Shown here piece after piece: positions 36,281 through 45,715 of a DNA stretch of 64,000 nucleotides. The stretch covers positions 1 to 64,000 of the forward strand of contig JALHQC010000014.1 in NCBI GenBank assembly GCA_022842165.1, in the 5' to 3' direction. Numbering within the stretch: the first letter of the stretch is position 1; each line of letters opens with the position of its first letter. Source of the DNA: a bacterium (GTDB taxonomy: Bacteria; Pseudomonadota; Alphaproteobacteria; Rhizobiales; Aestuariivirgaceae). The position numbers were made by a program, and so were the translations under genes. Under the pieces are notes generated by a model. It saw only the letters and a program-made list of their open reading frames with translations, had not been told where the DNA came from and did not search any database.

Positions 36281-36424
36281 GTGGGCATCAGCTCCTGTGG
36301 CGGGGCGGCACGAATCCGGCCAGCCCCTGTTTGGTTGCGGCACGCTTTAGACATTGAATGGGGCATCCCCGTCAAGCGCCTAAGTCGGAACGGGGCGGGA
36401 GGTTCCGGCGGGGCGGCGGAAGCC

Positions 36425-37915
36425 TCACCGGGCCAGGTTCCGCTGCCGCTCGCCGCGCCGGCCGGCTTTCAGCTCGGCGACCGTATCGGGAACCGCGATG
36501 CGGAACACCGTGCCGTCGGACCCTGTCGAGAACAGGCGGATCTCGCCGCCATGGGCGCGGATCAGTTCCGAGCAGATGGCCAGCCCGAGGCCCACGCCGC
36601 CGCTGCGCTGGGCGCTCTGGAAGGCTTCGAACAGTTTCGGGCGCACCCGCTCGGGGATGCCCGGCCCATTGTCCCTGACCTCGATCGTCACCACGCTGCC
36701 CTCGCGCCACGACTTCACCGTGACATGGCCCTCGCGCGCATCGGGCGTGTCGTTCTGCAGCGTCTCGATCGCCTGGATCGAATTGCGCAGCAAATTCGTC
36801 AGCACACGGTTCAGATGCTCGCGGTCGGCATCGATGAGGAGTTCCGCCGGAACCTGGTTGAACAGTACGACCCGGCTCGAGGCCTGCACGACCGCGCCCT
36901 CGATCACGTCATCCGCGATGGCGCGCAGCGTGAGGCGCTCGCGCAATGGCGGGGCTTCCTGCGCCCGGCCGAATTTCAGCGTCTGCGACAGGAAGTCGAT
37001 GGCGCGGTCGAGGCTGCCGATGAGCTTTGGCGCGAAGCGCTTGACGGTCGGGTCCTCCACCATCGCCAGCCGGTCGGATATGAGATGCGCCGACGACAGC
37101 ATGTTGCGGAGATCGTGATTGACCTTGGATGCGGCGAGGCCGAGTGCCGCGAGCCTGCTCTTCTGCTGCAGCATCGAGGCAAGCTCCGACTGCATGTCAT
37201 GGAGCTCGCGCTCGGCAAGCCCGATCTCGTCGCTGCGCTCCGATGGCACGATGATGCGCGAATGATCCTCCGGGTTCTGGCGGAAGGCCAGCATGTTGCG
37301 CGTCAGCCGTTTCATCGGCCGCACCAGCGTGACGTTGAGCGCCGTGAACACGAGCCCCGCGACGATGATCGAGAGAATGATCGAGAGAATGAGGATGTTG
37401 ATGCCGTAGCCCAGCATCGCCTTCCGGAGCGGTTCCTCGAACAGCGCGATCTCGATGATGTCGCCAGACATGTTGGGCGGCACATCGATGATGCCGAGGA
37501 CGCGCGGCTCCGTTGCCAGCATGGTGGTGAAGGCATCGACGATGGCCGACAGCCACGTGCCGCTCCGCAGATCGTAGGAGGCATCGATCATGTGATCGCC
37601 CTCGCTGCGGAGAATGAGCTGCCGCTTGTCGCCCCGTGTGAGCGAGACAACGAGAACGCCCGCGCCCTTGAGAATTTCGGTGCGGAGATCGCTCGACAGG
37701 ATGCGGTCGGGTGCGGCTTCCGCCGCAAGGGCCGCGATTTCGGCCTGGGCGACGCGGCCCTTGAGCCACTGGATGCGGAAATTGGCGATCGAGGGCAGGA
37801 AGATCAGCACCTCGCCCAGCATCACGAAGATGATGGTCAAGGCGAGGACCTTTCCGGAAAGCCCCCTCAGGAGGCCCGGATCGAATGATCTGGTCTTGCC
37901 GTCTCCGTCCGTCAT
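36425..37915 (-). CDS. Orphan sensor histidine kinase coupled to the flavoprotein gene
   Basis: 496 residues. Membrane helix at about 22-42, a periplasmic domain (about 43-165), a second helix (about 172-193), a HAMP domain, a phosphoacceptor His267 in KVNHDLRNML, and an ATPase domain with LLRNSIQAIET, DNGPGIPE and GGVGLGLAICSELI. The H box KVNHDLRN is typical of the HisKA_2/NtrB-like variants. Its ATG overlaps the stop of the flavoprotein gene (ATGA), so translation is coupled. No response regulator is adjacent, so its partner lies elsewhere. Confidence 0.9.
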   Translation of the reverse strand: MTDGDGKTRSFDPGLLRGLSGKVLALTIIFVMLGEVLIFLPSIANFRIQWLKGRVAQAEIAALAAEAAPDRILSSDLRTEILKGAGVLVVSLTRGDKRQLILRSEGDHMIDASYDLRSGTWLSAIVDAFTTMLATEPRVLGIIDVPPNMSGDIIEIALFEEPLRKAMLGYGINILILSIILSIIVAGLVFTALNVTLVRPMKRLTRNMLAFRQNPEDHSRIIVPSERSDEIGLAERELHDMQSELASMLQQKSRLAALGLAASKVNHDLRNMLSSAHLISDRLAMVEDPTVKRFAPKLIGSLDRAIDFLSQTLKFGRAQEAPPLRERLTLRAIADDVIEGAVVQASSRVVLFNQVPAELLIDADREHLNRVLTNLLRNSIQAIETLQNDTPDAREGHVTVKSWREGSVVTIEVRDNGPGIPERVRPKLFEAFQSAQRSGGVGLGLAICSELIRAHGGEIRLFSTGSDGTVFRIAVPDTVAELKAGRRGERQRNLAR

Positions 37916-39327
37916 GGTCTCAGTGTGCTGACAGTCCTTATAACGCGCCTGACCCAGATGTTGGATGCGAAATCCGCGAAATAGGTTACAGCCGCCCGGC
38001 GGTTGGCCTCGCCCCGCGTCGGGTAGGGCGCCACCGGAGCGACCATGGCGCCGATCCGGAAGCCCTTGGTGATGGCCTGCACCCAGGGGTGGATGATCTC
38101 ACCCGCCTGGGCGCCGACGATAGACGCGCCGAGAATTTTTCCGCGCTTGCCGGTGATCACCTTGACGAGCCCCTCGCTGCGGCCTTCGGCCTGGGCGCGG
38201 TCGTTCTCGTGGAAGGGCCAGCGCAGAACCTTCAAGCTCGATCCATGGGTCTCGCGGGCCTGCGCTTCGGTGAGGCCGACATGGGCAAGCTCGGGGTCGG
38301 TATAGGTAACCCAGGGGATGACGGCATCGGCTTTGACCGGCAGCCCGAACAGCGCATTCCTGATGACGAGGCCGGCGTGATAGCCCGCCACATGGGTGAA
38401 CTGCAGGCCGCCTGCCACGTCGCCAACGGCATAAACTTTCGGGTTTGACGATTTCAGCCCCTTGTCGACGGTGATGCCTCTCTTTGTATAGGCGATGCCG
38501 GCGGCTTCGAGGTTGAGGCCCTCGATATTGGGCTGGCGCCCGGCGGCGACGAGCAGATGCGAACCGGTGATGACGCCATGGTCCTTGGTGGTGACGGCGA
38601 TCCCTTCCGGCACCTTTGCAATCGCGGCGATGGCAGCGGGCGCCACGATCCTGATGCCTTCGGCCTTCAATTTCTCGATCACGATGGCGGTGAGCTCGGG
38701 GTCGTCCTTCGCGAGGGGGCCGGCGCCTTCGAGGACGGTGACCTCCGCGCCAAGCCGGCGGTGGGCCTGCGCCATCTCCATGCCGATGGGGCCGCCGCCG
38801 ATGATGATGAGGTGGGACGGCAGCGTCTGGTTCTCGAAGATTGTCTCGTTGGTGAGGTAAGGCACATCCTTCAGTCCCGGTATGGGCGGCGTCGCGGCGC
38901 GCGATCCCGTGGCGACGGCGATCCGCCGCGCGGTGTAGGTCCGGCCCTCGGCTTCAACCGTCTGTGCGCTGACGAAACGCGCCGCGGCGCGGATGACGGT
39001 GACGCCCAGCTTCTCGAAACGCTCCTGGCTGTCATTGGGCTCGATCGCCGCGATGGCGCGCCGCACATGCGCCATGACCTTCGCGAAGTCGACCTGCGGT
39101 TCCTGTGGCGTAATGCCGAAGCGCTCGGCGCTGCGGAAGGCATGGGCCTGTTTCGCCGCGGCGAGCAGCGCCTTCGAGGGCACGCAGCCGTAGTTGAGGC
39201 AATCGCCGCCCATCTCGCCCTTTTCGAACAGCACCACGCGCTGCCCGAATTGCGCGGCGGCGGCGGCAACCGTCAAGCCCCCCGAGCCCGCGCCGATGAC
39301 GGCGATATCGAAATCGGGCTTCGTCAT
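37912..39327 (-). CDS. Pyridine nucleotide-disulfide oxidoreductase (mercuric reductase-like, no HMA domain)
   Basis: 471 residues. The FAD-binding GAGSGGLTVAAAAAQ lies at about 12-26, the redox-active disulfide in GGDCLNYGCVPSKA, an NAD(P)-binding GGGPIGMEMAQAH, and a C-terminal dimerisation domain. It is like dihydrolipoamide dehydrogenase and MerA, but lacks the N-terminal metal-binding domain and the C-terminal Cys pair of true mercuric reductase. It overlaps the TVP38 gene by four bases at its start and the kinase gene by four at its end. TVP38/flavoprotein pairs are common in Proteobacteria but their substrate is not established. A much longer upstream in-frame reading is an artefact. 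Confidence 0.9.
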   Translation of the reverse strand: MTKPDFDIAVIGAGSGGLTVAAAAAQFGQRVVLFEKGEMGGDCLNYGCVPSKALLAAAKQAHAFRSAERFGITPQEPQVDFAKVMAHVRRAIAAIEPNDSQERFEKLGVTVIRAAARFVSAQTVEAEGRTYTARRIAVATGSRAATPPIPGLKDVPYLTNETIFENQTLPSHLIIIGGGPIGMEMAQAHRRLGAEVTVLEGAGPLAKDDPELTAIVIEKLKAEGIRIVAPAAIAAIAKVPEGIAVTTKDHGVITGSHLLVAAGRQPNIEGLNLEAAGIAYTKRGITVDKGLKSSNPKVYAVGDVAGGLQFTHVAGYHAGLVIRNALFGLPVKADAVIPWVTYTDPELAHVGLTEAQARETHGSSLKVLRWPFHENDRAQAEGRSEGLVKVITGKRGKILGASIVGAQAGEIIHPWVQAITKGFRIGAMVAPVAPYPTRGEANRRAAVTYFADFASNIWVRRVIRTVSTLRP

Positions 39328-40118
39328 GTGGGCTGCCTCCTGAAGTACTTCAGTGCGACGGGGATCAGCGCGACGAGGCCAAGTCCGCCGAAGGCCAGCA
39401 GCAATTCGCGGGTGACGAGCGAGGAAACCTCGAGGCTGAAACTGCAGTTCTCGGGCCCGTTCTGCGTCACGCAGGCCTCGAACGCCGCGCGCTGCGTGTC
39501 GATGACGCTGTCGAGCCCCGCGCCCAGCAGCGCGAAGGCGAGCGAGCCCGGAATGATGCCGATGGCGGTGGCGATGATGAAGGTCCGGAGCGGCACGCGG
39601 CAGATGCCTGCCACCGCATTCACCATGAAGAAGGGGAATACCGGCGCCAGCCTGAGGAAAAGGAGATAGCTGAAGGCATTCTCGGCGAAGCCCCGCGACA
39701 CGCGCTGGACGAGCGGGCCCGCCCGTTCGGCGAGCGCTGCGCCCAGCGATGTCTTGACGATCTGGAAGACGATGACCGCGCCGATGACTGCCGCCACGAT
39801 GGTGACGGGAACGCTCACCAGCCAGCCGAACAGGAAGCCGCCTGCAATGCTCATGACCGCCGCGCCGGGGATCGACAGCGCGACGATGGCGACATAGGCC
39901 GCCATGAAGATCGCGATGGCCAGCGCCAGGTTGCCGCCGACGAACAGGCGCAGCTGCTCGCGGTGCTCGGCCAGCGCGGAGAGCGAGACATGGCGGTGCA
40001 GCCCGAAGCCGTAGGCAAGCCCGATCAGGCCGACGAGCGCGAGGGCCGGAAGCCATTGCCGGAGGGTTCTTGCGGCATGTGAAGTCTGACCCGGCATGAT
40101 GCTGGCGTGGTCCGTCAT
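39324..40118 (-). CDS. TVP38/TMEM64-family (VTT domain) membrane protein
   Basis: 264 residues from the chosen start MTDHASIMPG; an alternative ATG at 40157 would add 13 residues and cannot be excluded. About six membrane helices surround the VTT motif region (GAAVMSIAGGFLFGWLVSVP, RLAPVFPFFMVNAVAG, GIIPGSLAFALLGAG). Family members are DedA-like transporters or scramblases; the substrate is unknown. It is first in the TVP38-flavoprotein-kinase operon, divergent from rpmH. Confidence 0.85.
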   Translation of the reverse strand: MTDHASIMPGQTSHAARTLRQWLPALALVGLIGLAYGFGLHRHVSLSALAEHREQLRLFVGGNLALAIAIFMAAYVAIVALSIPGAAVMSIAGGFLFGWLVSVPVTIVAAVIGAVIVFQIVKTSLGAALAERAGPLVQRVSRGFAENAFSYLLFLRLAPVFPFFMVNAVAGICRVPLRTFIIATAIGIIPGSLAFALLGAGLDSVIDTQRAAFEACVTQNGPENCSFSLEVSSLVTRELLLAFGGLGLVALIPVALKYFRRQPT

Positions 40119-40253
40119 GTTGTGGTTTCTCGAGGCGATGAACTTGCAATCATACATGACGCATCGGGAGAGCAGGCGATAGGGGGTGTCACCGGCTCGT
40201 GAGAACAGTTCAGGCCGCGTGCGGAGCGCGTGAAGTGGTGCAAACCCGGCGCG

Positions 40254-40283
40254 TTGACTTATCCTCGCTTTTCCCCCTATAAG
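40254..40283 (+). promoter_or_regulatory. Sigma-70-type promoter of the rpmH operon
   Basis: TTGACT (40254-40259), 18-bp spacer, TATAAG (40278-40283). This is a close match to the vegetative consensus, about 110 bp upstream of rpmH. Confidence 0.75.
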
Positions 40284-40391
40284 CCGCGTCCAATTCCTGA
40301 AGCCTTGGAGCGATCCTGTCAGGGCATGCCGGATTTTTCGGTATGTTATTGAAATTATTGGCCTTGAGGCCTGTTAACGGAGTTTACGAAC

Positions 40392-40526
40392 GTGAAGCGC
40401 ACCTTTCAGCCCTCCAAGCTTGTCCGCAAGCGCCGCCATGGTTTCCGCGCGCGCATGGCAACCGTCGGCGGCCGCAATGTCCTGGCTCGCCGCCGCGCCA
40501 AGGGCCGCAAGCGCCTCTCGGCCTAA
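40392..40526 (+). CDS. rpmH: 50S ribosomal protein L34
   Basis: 44 residues beginning with [23 protein letters not shown], then [19 protein letters not shown]. Sequence and length are diagnostic for L34. It heads the conserved rpmH-rnpA-yidC-engB string, 19 bp before rnpA, and follows a consensus promoter. Confidence 0.97.
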   Translation: MKRTFQPSKLVRKRRHGFRARMATVGGRNVLARRRAKGRKRLSA

Positions 40527-40545
40527 GGGCCGGAACCCGGTTGAT

Positions 40546-40902
40546 ATGGAACGCCTGAAGCGCCGGCAGGATTTTGTTGCCGCCGCCAAGGGCGCCTTTG
40601 CCGCCATGCCCGGCATGGTGGTGCAATCGCGCGACCGCAAGGACGATGCGCCTTCGCGGGTTGGCTTCACCTGCACGAAAAAGCTCGGAAACGCCGTGGT
40701 GCGCAACCGCATCAAGCGCCGCCTGCGCGAGATCGCAAGGCTGAAGCTCGGGTCTCTCGCCCGGTCCGGGCATGATTATGTCCTGATCGGCCGGGGCCCC
40801 TCGCTGACGCGATCCTTCTCCGATCTCGAGCAGGACCTCAATTCCGCCTTGAAACGGCTGCACCGCACGTCACATCAGGTGGCGGACAAGGGAACACCAT
40901 GA
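40546..40902 (+). CDS. rnpA: Ribonuclease P protein component
   Basis: 118 residues. The N-terminus MERLKRRQDFVAAAKG, the RVGFTCTKKLGNAVVRNRIKRR signature region (Arg-rich RNR motif), and the DYVLIGRG strand match RnpA. It is the protein subunit that assists the RNase P RNA in tRNA 5' maturation. A longer in-frame start overlaps rpmH and is rejected. Its stop overlaps the yidC start (ATGA). Confidence 0.95.
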   Translation: MERLKRRQDFVAAAKGAFAAMPGMVVQSRDRKDDAPSRVGFTCTKKLGNAVVRNRIKRRLREIARLKLGSLARSGHDYVLIGRGPSLTRSFSDLEQDLNSALKRLHRTSHQVADKGTP

Positions 40903-42671
40903 ACTACGACAACAAGAATTTCATTCTTGCCATCGTCCTCTCGATGCTGATCATCTTCGGCTGGCAGTATTTCTATGCCGCACCGCTGCAGGAAACGCTG
41001 GTGCAGACCGACACCACGACGACCACCACTACCACCACCCCCGCCCAGCCTGGCGGCACGGTTCCTGGAACGACCGGACTCTCTCCTATCACCCGCGATC
41101 AGGCGCTGGCCGCGAGCCCGCGCGTCAAGATCGAGACGCCTTCGGTTTCGGGCTCGATCAATCTGGCCGGCGCGCAGATCGACGACCTCCATCTCCTGAA
41201 GTATCGTGAAACGATCAACCCCAACAGCCCGACCATCACCTTCCTGTCGCCCGCCGGAACGCCCGGAGCACTTTTTGCCGAGCAGGGCCTCGTCGGCGCC
41301 ACCGGGACGATCGCCAGGCTTCCTGACTCGAAGACGCTGTGGACAGCGCCGCCCAATGCCGTTCTGACCGATACCAGCCCCGTCGTCCTCACCTGGGACA
41401 ATGGCGAGGGCCTCGTCTTCTCGCGCAAGATCGAGATCAGCAACGAATATGTCTTCACCGTCACGCAGACGGTCGAGAACAAGTCGCAAGCACCCGTGGC
41501 GCTCATTCCCTATGCGCGCATCCAGCGCCAGGACACGCCCGCCGTGGCCGGCTTCTGGGTGTTCTTCGAAGGCATGCTCGGCTGGGTCGCCGATGGCCTG
41601 CAGGAAATCCACTATTCCGACGTGGCCGACCAGAAGGAAGCCACCAGGTTCGATTCGACCGGCGGCTGGCTGGGCTTCACCGACAAGTACTGGGCGGCAA
41701 CCATCATCCCCGACCAGTCCAAGCCCGTGACCACCAGCTTCCTGCATGTGAAGTCCGGCGCCCGCGATCTCTATCAGACGGACTATCTGGCGAAGGACGC
41801 GCTCGTCGTCCAGCCGGGTGCGACCGCCACCTATCAGGATCATCTCTTTGCCGGCGCCAAGGTGGTGAAGACCATCGACGCGGTGGAGGCGAAGTTCGGC
41901 ATCGCCGGCTTCGACTACATGGTCGACTGGGGCTGGTTCTATTTCCTGACCAAGCCCTTCTTCTATCTTCTCGACTTCCTGAAAGGCCTCGTCGGCAACT
42001 TCGGCGTCGCCATTCTTCTGGCGACGGTGCTGGTGAAGCTTGCGGTCTTCCCGCTCGCCAACAAGTCCTATGCCTCGATGAGCAAGATGAAGAAGCTGCA
42101 GCCCGAGATGGAAAAGCTTAAAGCGGAATTTCCCGACGACAAGATGGCCCAGCAGAAGGCCATGATGGAGCTCTACAAGCGCGAGAAGGTCTCGCCGCTG
42201 TCGGGCTGCCTGCCGGTCGTCGTGCAGATCCCGATCTTCTTCGCGCTCTACAAGGTGATCCTGACCTCGATCGAGCTTCGCCATGCGCCGTTCTTCGGCT
42301 GGGTCCACGATCTCTCGGCACCCGATCCCACAAGCCTGTTCAACCTCTTCGGGCTGATCCCGTGGACGCCGCCGCACATGCTGGCGATCGGCATTTGGCC
42401 GATCATCATGGGCATCACCATGTGGATGCAGATGCGCCTCAACCCGACGCCGCCGGACCCGATCCAGGCGAGCCTGTTCAACTGGATGCCGGTGATGTTC
42501 ACCTTCATGCTCGGCACCTTCCCTGTGGGCCTCGTCATCTACTGGGCGTGGAGCAATACGCTCTCGATCCTGCAGCAGTCCTTCATCATGAAGCGCCATG
42601 GCGTCGAGATCGATTTCCTCGGCAATGTCAGGAACAGCCTGCCCTTCCTGAAGAAGAAGGCCACCAGTTGA
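40899..42671 (+). CDS. yidC: Membrane protein insertase YidC
   Basis: 590 residues. An N-terminal helix ([20 protein letters not shown]), then a Thr/Pro-rich linker with a run of threonines (about 43-53), a periplasmic beta-sandwich domain (about 80-350), and the 60KD_IMP insertase core (about 360-575) with [13 protein letters not shown]-like helices and [19 protein letters not shown]. It inserts inner-membrane proteins alone or with SecYEG. It overlaps rnpA and engB at its two ends. Confidence 0.96.
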   Translation: MNYDNKNFILAIVLSMLIIFGWQYFYAAPLQETLVQTDTTTTTTTTTPAQPGGTVPGTTGLSPITRDQALAASPRVKIETPSVSGSINLAGAQIDDLHLLKYRETINPNSPTITFLSPAGTPGALFAEQGLVGATGTIARLPDSKTLWTAPPNAVLTDTSPVVLTWDNGEGLVFSRKIEISNEYVFTVTQTVENKSQAPVALIPYARIQRQDTPAVAGFWVFFEGMLGWVADGLQEIHYSDVADQKEATRFDSTGGWLGFTDKYWAATIIPDQSKPVTTSFLHVKSGARDLYQTDYLAKDALVVQPGATATYQDHLFAGAKVVKTIDAVEAKFGIAGFDYMVDWGWFYFLTKPFFYLLDFLKGLVGNFGVAILLATVLVKLAVFPLANKSYASMSKMKKLQPEMEKLKAEFPDDKMAQQKAMMELYKREKVSPLSGCLPVVVQIPIFFALYKVILTSIELRHAPFFGWVHDLSAPDPTSLFNLFGLIPWTPPHMLAIGIWPIIMGITMWMQMRLNPTPPDPIQASLFNWMPVMFTFMLGTFPVGLVIYWAWSNTLSILQQSFIMKRHGVEIDFLGNVRNSLPFLKKKATS

Positions 42672-43300
42672 GCGTGGAGTTCACCGGCGACCAGATCGAC
42701 GCGGGCCGCCGTCTCTTCGGCGGCCCGTCGCGCTTTCTGCTGGGTGTGGCGAAGCTCGAGCAATTGCCGCCGTCGAAGGGCGTCGAGATCGCCTTCGCGG
42801 GCCGCTCCAACGTCGGCAAGTCCTCGCTCATCAATGCGCTGACGGGCATGACCGAGCTGGCGCGCGCCTCCAACACGCCGGGCCGTACCCGGGAGCTCAA
42901 CTTCTTCAACGTGAACGAGGCGCTGACGCTGGTGGACATGCCGGGCTATGGCTATGCTAAAGCCTCCAAGGCCGATGTGAAGCGCTGGCAATCGGTACTG
43001 AGGGGATACTTGCGTGGCCGCCCCGGCCTGACGCGCGCCTTCGTGCTGATCGATTCCCGCCACGGCATTCTGAAAGCCGACGAGGAAATGTTCGAGCTCT
43101 TGGATGATTCCGCCGTTACCTATCAGCTGGTGCTGACCAAGATCGACAAGATCAAGCCCGCCGAGCTTGAAGCGGTGCATGAGAAGGTCGCTGCTGCCAT
43201 CAGGAAGCACCCCGCGGCCTTCCCCGTGGTGCATGCGACATCGAGCGAAAAGGCCACCGGAATTCCTGAGCTTCGCGCCGAGATCGCTGGGCTGCTCTAG
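42668..43300 (+). CDS. engB: Ribosome biogenesis GTPase EngB (YihA/YsxC)
   Basis: 210 residues. G1 [18 protein letters not shown]2 region [15 protein letters not shown]3 [12 protein letters not shown]4 VLTKIDKI and G5 HATSSEK are all present. It is an essential GTPase for 50S assembly. I chose the TTG at 42668, which overlaps the yidC stop (TTGA) and has AAGG 8 bp upstream; a GTG two codons later is the alternative. Longer upstream frames overlap yidC and are artefacts. Confidence 0.93.
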   Translation: MSVEFTGDQIDAGRRLFGGPSRFLLGVAKLEQLPPSKGVEIAFAGRSNVGKSSLINALTGMTELARASNTPGRTRELNFFNVNEALTLVDMPGYGYAKASKADVKRWQSVLRGYLRGRPGLTRAFVLIDSRHGILKADEEMFELLDDSAVTYQLVLTKIDKIKPAELEAVHEKVAAAIRKHPAAFPVVHATSSEKATGIPELRAEIAGLL

Positions 43301-43303
43301 GCG

Positions 43304-43432
43304 CCGGCCCCACCCGGCCGCTGTGCGGCCACCCTCCCCGCTGAAGCGAGGAGGGATAGAATAGCATATCCCTCTTCGCGGAACGCGGGGAGGGTCCGTT
43401 GCAACGCAACGGGGGTGGGGGATTTCCGGCCC
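43304..43432. repeat. Palindromic intergenic repeat, family A-like (copy 3)
   Basis: CCCACCCGGCCGCTGTGCGG with CACCCTCCCCGCTGAAGCGA, then CCCTCTTCGCGGAACGCGGG and GTTGCAACGCAAC. The arms repeat the cccctc/gaggg pattern of the elements at 555 and 5290, but the order is partly inverted. It fills most of the 188 bp between engB and argB. Confidence 0.7.
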
Positions 43433-43488
43433 TTGGCACGGCCCGGCAATGCCCTATAACGCGCATCGAACTTTACGGAACCTCGCCC

Positions 43489-44379
43489 ATGTACAACGTC
43501 AGCACCACAGCCCAGATTCTCTCCGAGGCGCTGCCCTTCCTGCAGCGCTATGACGACCAGATCATCGTGGTGAAATACGGCGGCCACGCCATGACCAACC
43601 CGGAACTGGCGCATCAGTTCGCGCGTGACATGGTGATGCTGAAGGTCTGCGGGCTGAATCCCATCGTCGTCCACGGCGGCGGACCGCAGATCAACCGCAT
43701 GCTCGACAAGCTGGAAGTGAAGGCGGAGTTCCGCGAGGGCCTGCGCGTCACCGATGCCGAGACGATGTCAGTGGTCGAGATGGTGCTGTCGGGCTCGATC
43801 AATAAATCGATCGTTGCCTCGATCCAGCAGGCCGGCGGCCGGGCCGTGGGGATTTCGGGGAAGGACGGGAACCTCCTGATCGCCGAGAAGCTGACCAAGA
43901 AAAAGACCGACCCCGCGACGGGCGTGGTGACGGAAGTCGACTTCGGCTTCGTGGGCGAGCCCGTGCGCGTCAACACCGAGATTCTCGAGACGATCATGAA
44001 GAGCGACGCGATCCCCGTGATCGCGCCTGTGGGCGTGGGCTGGGAGGGCGAGACCTTCAATGTGAATGCCGATACCGCGGCGGGAGCGATTGCCACCGCC
44101 ACCCAGGCCAAGCGCCTGCTGCTGCTGACCGACGTCGCGGGCGTTCTCGACAAGGACAAGAACCTGATCAGCGAATTGAAGGTGGGCGACCTCGCGGCAC
44201 TCGTCGAGAACGGCACCATCACCGGCGGCATGATCCCCAAGGTCGAGAGCGCGGCATCGGTCGTCGAATCCGGCGTCGAGGGCGTCATCATCCTCGATGG
44301 CCGCGTGCCGCATTCTGTGCTGCTCGAATTGCTCACACCGCATGGTGTGGGAACGCGCATTTCGCGGACCGGCGTATGA
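43489..44379 (+). CDS. argB: Acetylglutamate kinase
   Basis: 296 residues of the amino acid kinase family. The Lys/Gly loop VVKYGGHAM, the substrate loop [13 protein letters not shown] and [14 protein letters not shown] with [14 protein letters not shown] are present; [10 protein letters not shown] lies near the C-terminus. It catalyses the second step of arginine synthesis and in many bacteria is inhibited by arginine. The start MYNVSTTAQ is chosen over an upstream frame that crosses the repeat. It overlaps the following nucleotidase gene by four bases. Confidence 0.95.
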   Translation: MYNVSTTAQILSEALPFLQRYDDQIIVVKYGGHAMTNPELAHQFARDMVMLKVCGLNPIVVHGGGPQINRMLDKLEVKAEFREGLRVTDAETMSVVEMVLSGSINKSIVASIQQAGGRAVGISGKDGNLLIAEKLTKKKTDPATGVVTEVDFGFVGEPVRVNTEILETIMKSDAIPVIAPVGVGWEGETFNVNADTAAGAIATATQAKRLLLLTDVAGVLDKDKNLISELKVGDLAALVENGTITGGMIPKVESAASVVESGVEGVIILDGRVPHSVLLELLTPHGVGTRISRTGV

Positions 44380-45068
44380 GAGGGTTTTCACACGTCGACA
44401 CCTGGGTCTTCGATCTCGACAACACGCTCTATCCGGCGTCGTGCCGGCTGTTCGACCAGATCGACGTCAAGATGGGCGAGTTCGTCTCGAAGCTGCTGAA
44501 TGTGGAATATGCCGAGGCGAAGCTGCGCCAGAAGCAGATGTTCTACAAATACGGCACAACGCTCCGTGGACTGATGACCGAGCACGGCATCGAGCCCGAT
44601 GCCTTCCTCGACTATGTGCATGATATCGACCATACGCCCATTCCGCCGAACCGGCTGCTGGACGAGGCGCTGCATGCATTGCCGGGAAGAAAGCTGATCT
44701 TCACCAACGGCACGGTGGCCCATGCGGAGCGCGTGCTGAAGCGCATCGGCATCACGCATCACTTTGGCGACATCTTCGACATCGTGCATTCGGACTTCAT
44801 TCCGAAGCCCGAGTTGGGCCCCTATCAGAAATTCGTGAAGCAGACCGGCATCCGGCCGGAGACCTCCGCCATGTTCGAGGACATCGCGAGGAACCTCGAA
44901 GCGCCGCATGCGCTGGGCATGACCACGGTGCTCGTCGTCTCGCCCCAGAACGATGACGCCGAGCACCTCAACAAGGCAACCGGCGGCACCGCGCAGGACC
45001 ATATCCACCACATCACCGATGATCTGGCGGGCTTCCTGCAGGGAATCGTCGGAGACAGGGCTTTGTGA
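44376..45068 (+). CDS. Pyrimidine 5'-nucleotidase-like HAD hydrolase
   Basis: 230 residues. HAD motif I is [11 protein letters not shown] (about 10-20), motif [10 protein letters not shown], and motifs III/IV include [11 protein letters not shown] and [14 protein letters not shown]. The subfamily matches SDT1/PHM8-type pyrimidine nucleotidases, common next to argB or dapD in rhizobia. It probably dephosphorylates nucleoside monophosphates. It is translationally coupled to argB, and its stop overlaps the GTG of the next gene (GTGA). Confidence 0.88.
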   Translation: MRGFSHVDTWVFDLDNTLYPASCRLFDQIDVKMGEFVSKLLNVEYAEAKLRQKQMFYKYGTTLRGLMTEHGIEPDAFLDYVHDIDHTPIPPNRLLDEALHALPGRKLIFTNGTVAHAERVLKRIGITHHFGDIFDIVHSDFIPKPELGPYQKFVKQTGIRPETSAMFEDIARNLEAPHALGMTTVLVVSPQNDDAEHLNKATGGTAQDHIHHITDDLAGFLQGIVGDRAL

Positions 45069-45613
45069 GCGTCTACCATCCGATCACGCCGGATCAATTC
45101 CGGAGCGTATGGAACGCCCGGTATCCGGAAGTCCCGCCTCTAAGTTGGCAATTGAAGTGGCATCTCGATGAGAGATGGGCTCGCATCCACAGCCTCCCGC
45201 AGTCCAAGCGATATGCCGATACACCGGAAGAGATGGCTGAAATCCTGTTCCGTCAGAATACAATCATTTCCGAGTTGGTTGAGGACGCGAGCTCCATTTG
45301 GGTAATTAGCTGCCGTTGGCCCAAGAGCTTCAGCGATTTGCCGGCCGGAAAGCTGGAGGCTGTCAGTACTCATTCTGATGATGACTACACGTTTCGCATT
45401 TTTGCTTGGTCTGCCATCTGGACGTGGGGATCGCAAGACACCATCCTGAAGCTGATTGCCGACGAGAAAATGCAAGCCATTATCATGTGCAATGACTGCC
45501 TGATCGCACCTTATGATGGCGGCATGGATGTTATCTTGGCCGACAGCAGAACTGCTGGTGAATTCAAGGCTGCGTACCGGGAGTGGCTTCCAACCGACTC
45601 TGACGGCTTTTGA
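45065..45613 (+). CDS. Uncharacterised protein with lower-GC sequence (DUF3885-like layout)
   Basis: 182 residues, GTG start overlapping the previous stop. No catalytic motif is seen. The sequence is Trp-rich (LSWQLKWHLDERWARIH, WVISCRWPKSF, WSAIWTWGSQD) and ends in MDVILADSRTAGEFKAAYREWL, suggesting a small alpha/beta globular protein. The order of elements recalls DUF3885-type proteins, some of which are suspected immunity factors, but I am not confident. Base composition and codon choice (ATA, TTA-rich, many A/T third positions) differ visibly from the neighbours, so recent acquisition is likely. Confidence 0.75.
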   Translation: MSVYHPITPDQFRSVWNARYPEVPPLSWQLKWHLDERWARIHSLPQSKRYADTPEEMAEILFRQNTIISELVEDASSIWVISCRWPKSFSDLPAGKLEAVSTHSDDDYTFRIFAWSAIWTWGSQDTILKLIADEKMQAIIMCNDCLIAPYDGGMDVILADSRTAGEFKAAYREWLPTDSDGF

Positions 45614-45656
45614 AATGGGACCGGCTTTCGCAAAACGAGTCCCATGCGAATCCCTG

Positions 45657-45686
45657 TTGACACAGGCTATTCAACTCCCCTTTAGG
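45657..45686 (+). promoter_or_regulatory. Possible dapD promoter
   Basis: TTGACA (45657-45662), 18-bp spacer, TTTAGG (45681-45686), 30 bp before the dapD start. The -35 is a perfect consensus, the -10 is weak. Confidence 0.4.
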
Positions 45687-45715
45687 GACATAATAAACAA
45701 TTGCAGGAGCCTTCC

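Noticed and set aside
35678-37888. Plus-strand frame of 736 codons across infC and the orphan kinase
   Set aside because: Shadow frame; both minus-strand genes have complete signatures.
39328-40149. Upstream in-frame extension of the flavoprotein by about 270 codons
   Set aside because: Runs antiphase through the TVP38 gene; the FAD-binding N-terminus begins at 39327.
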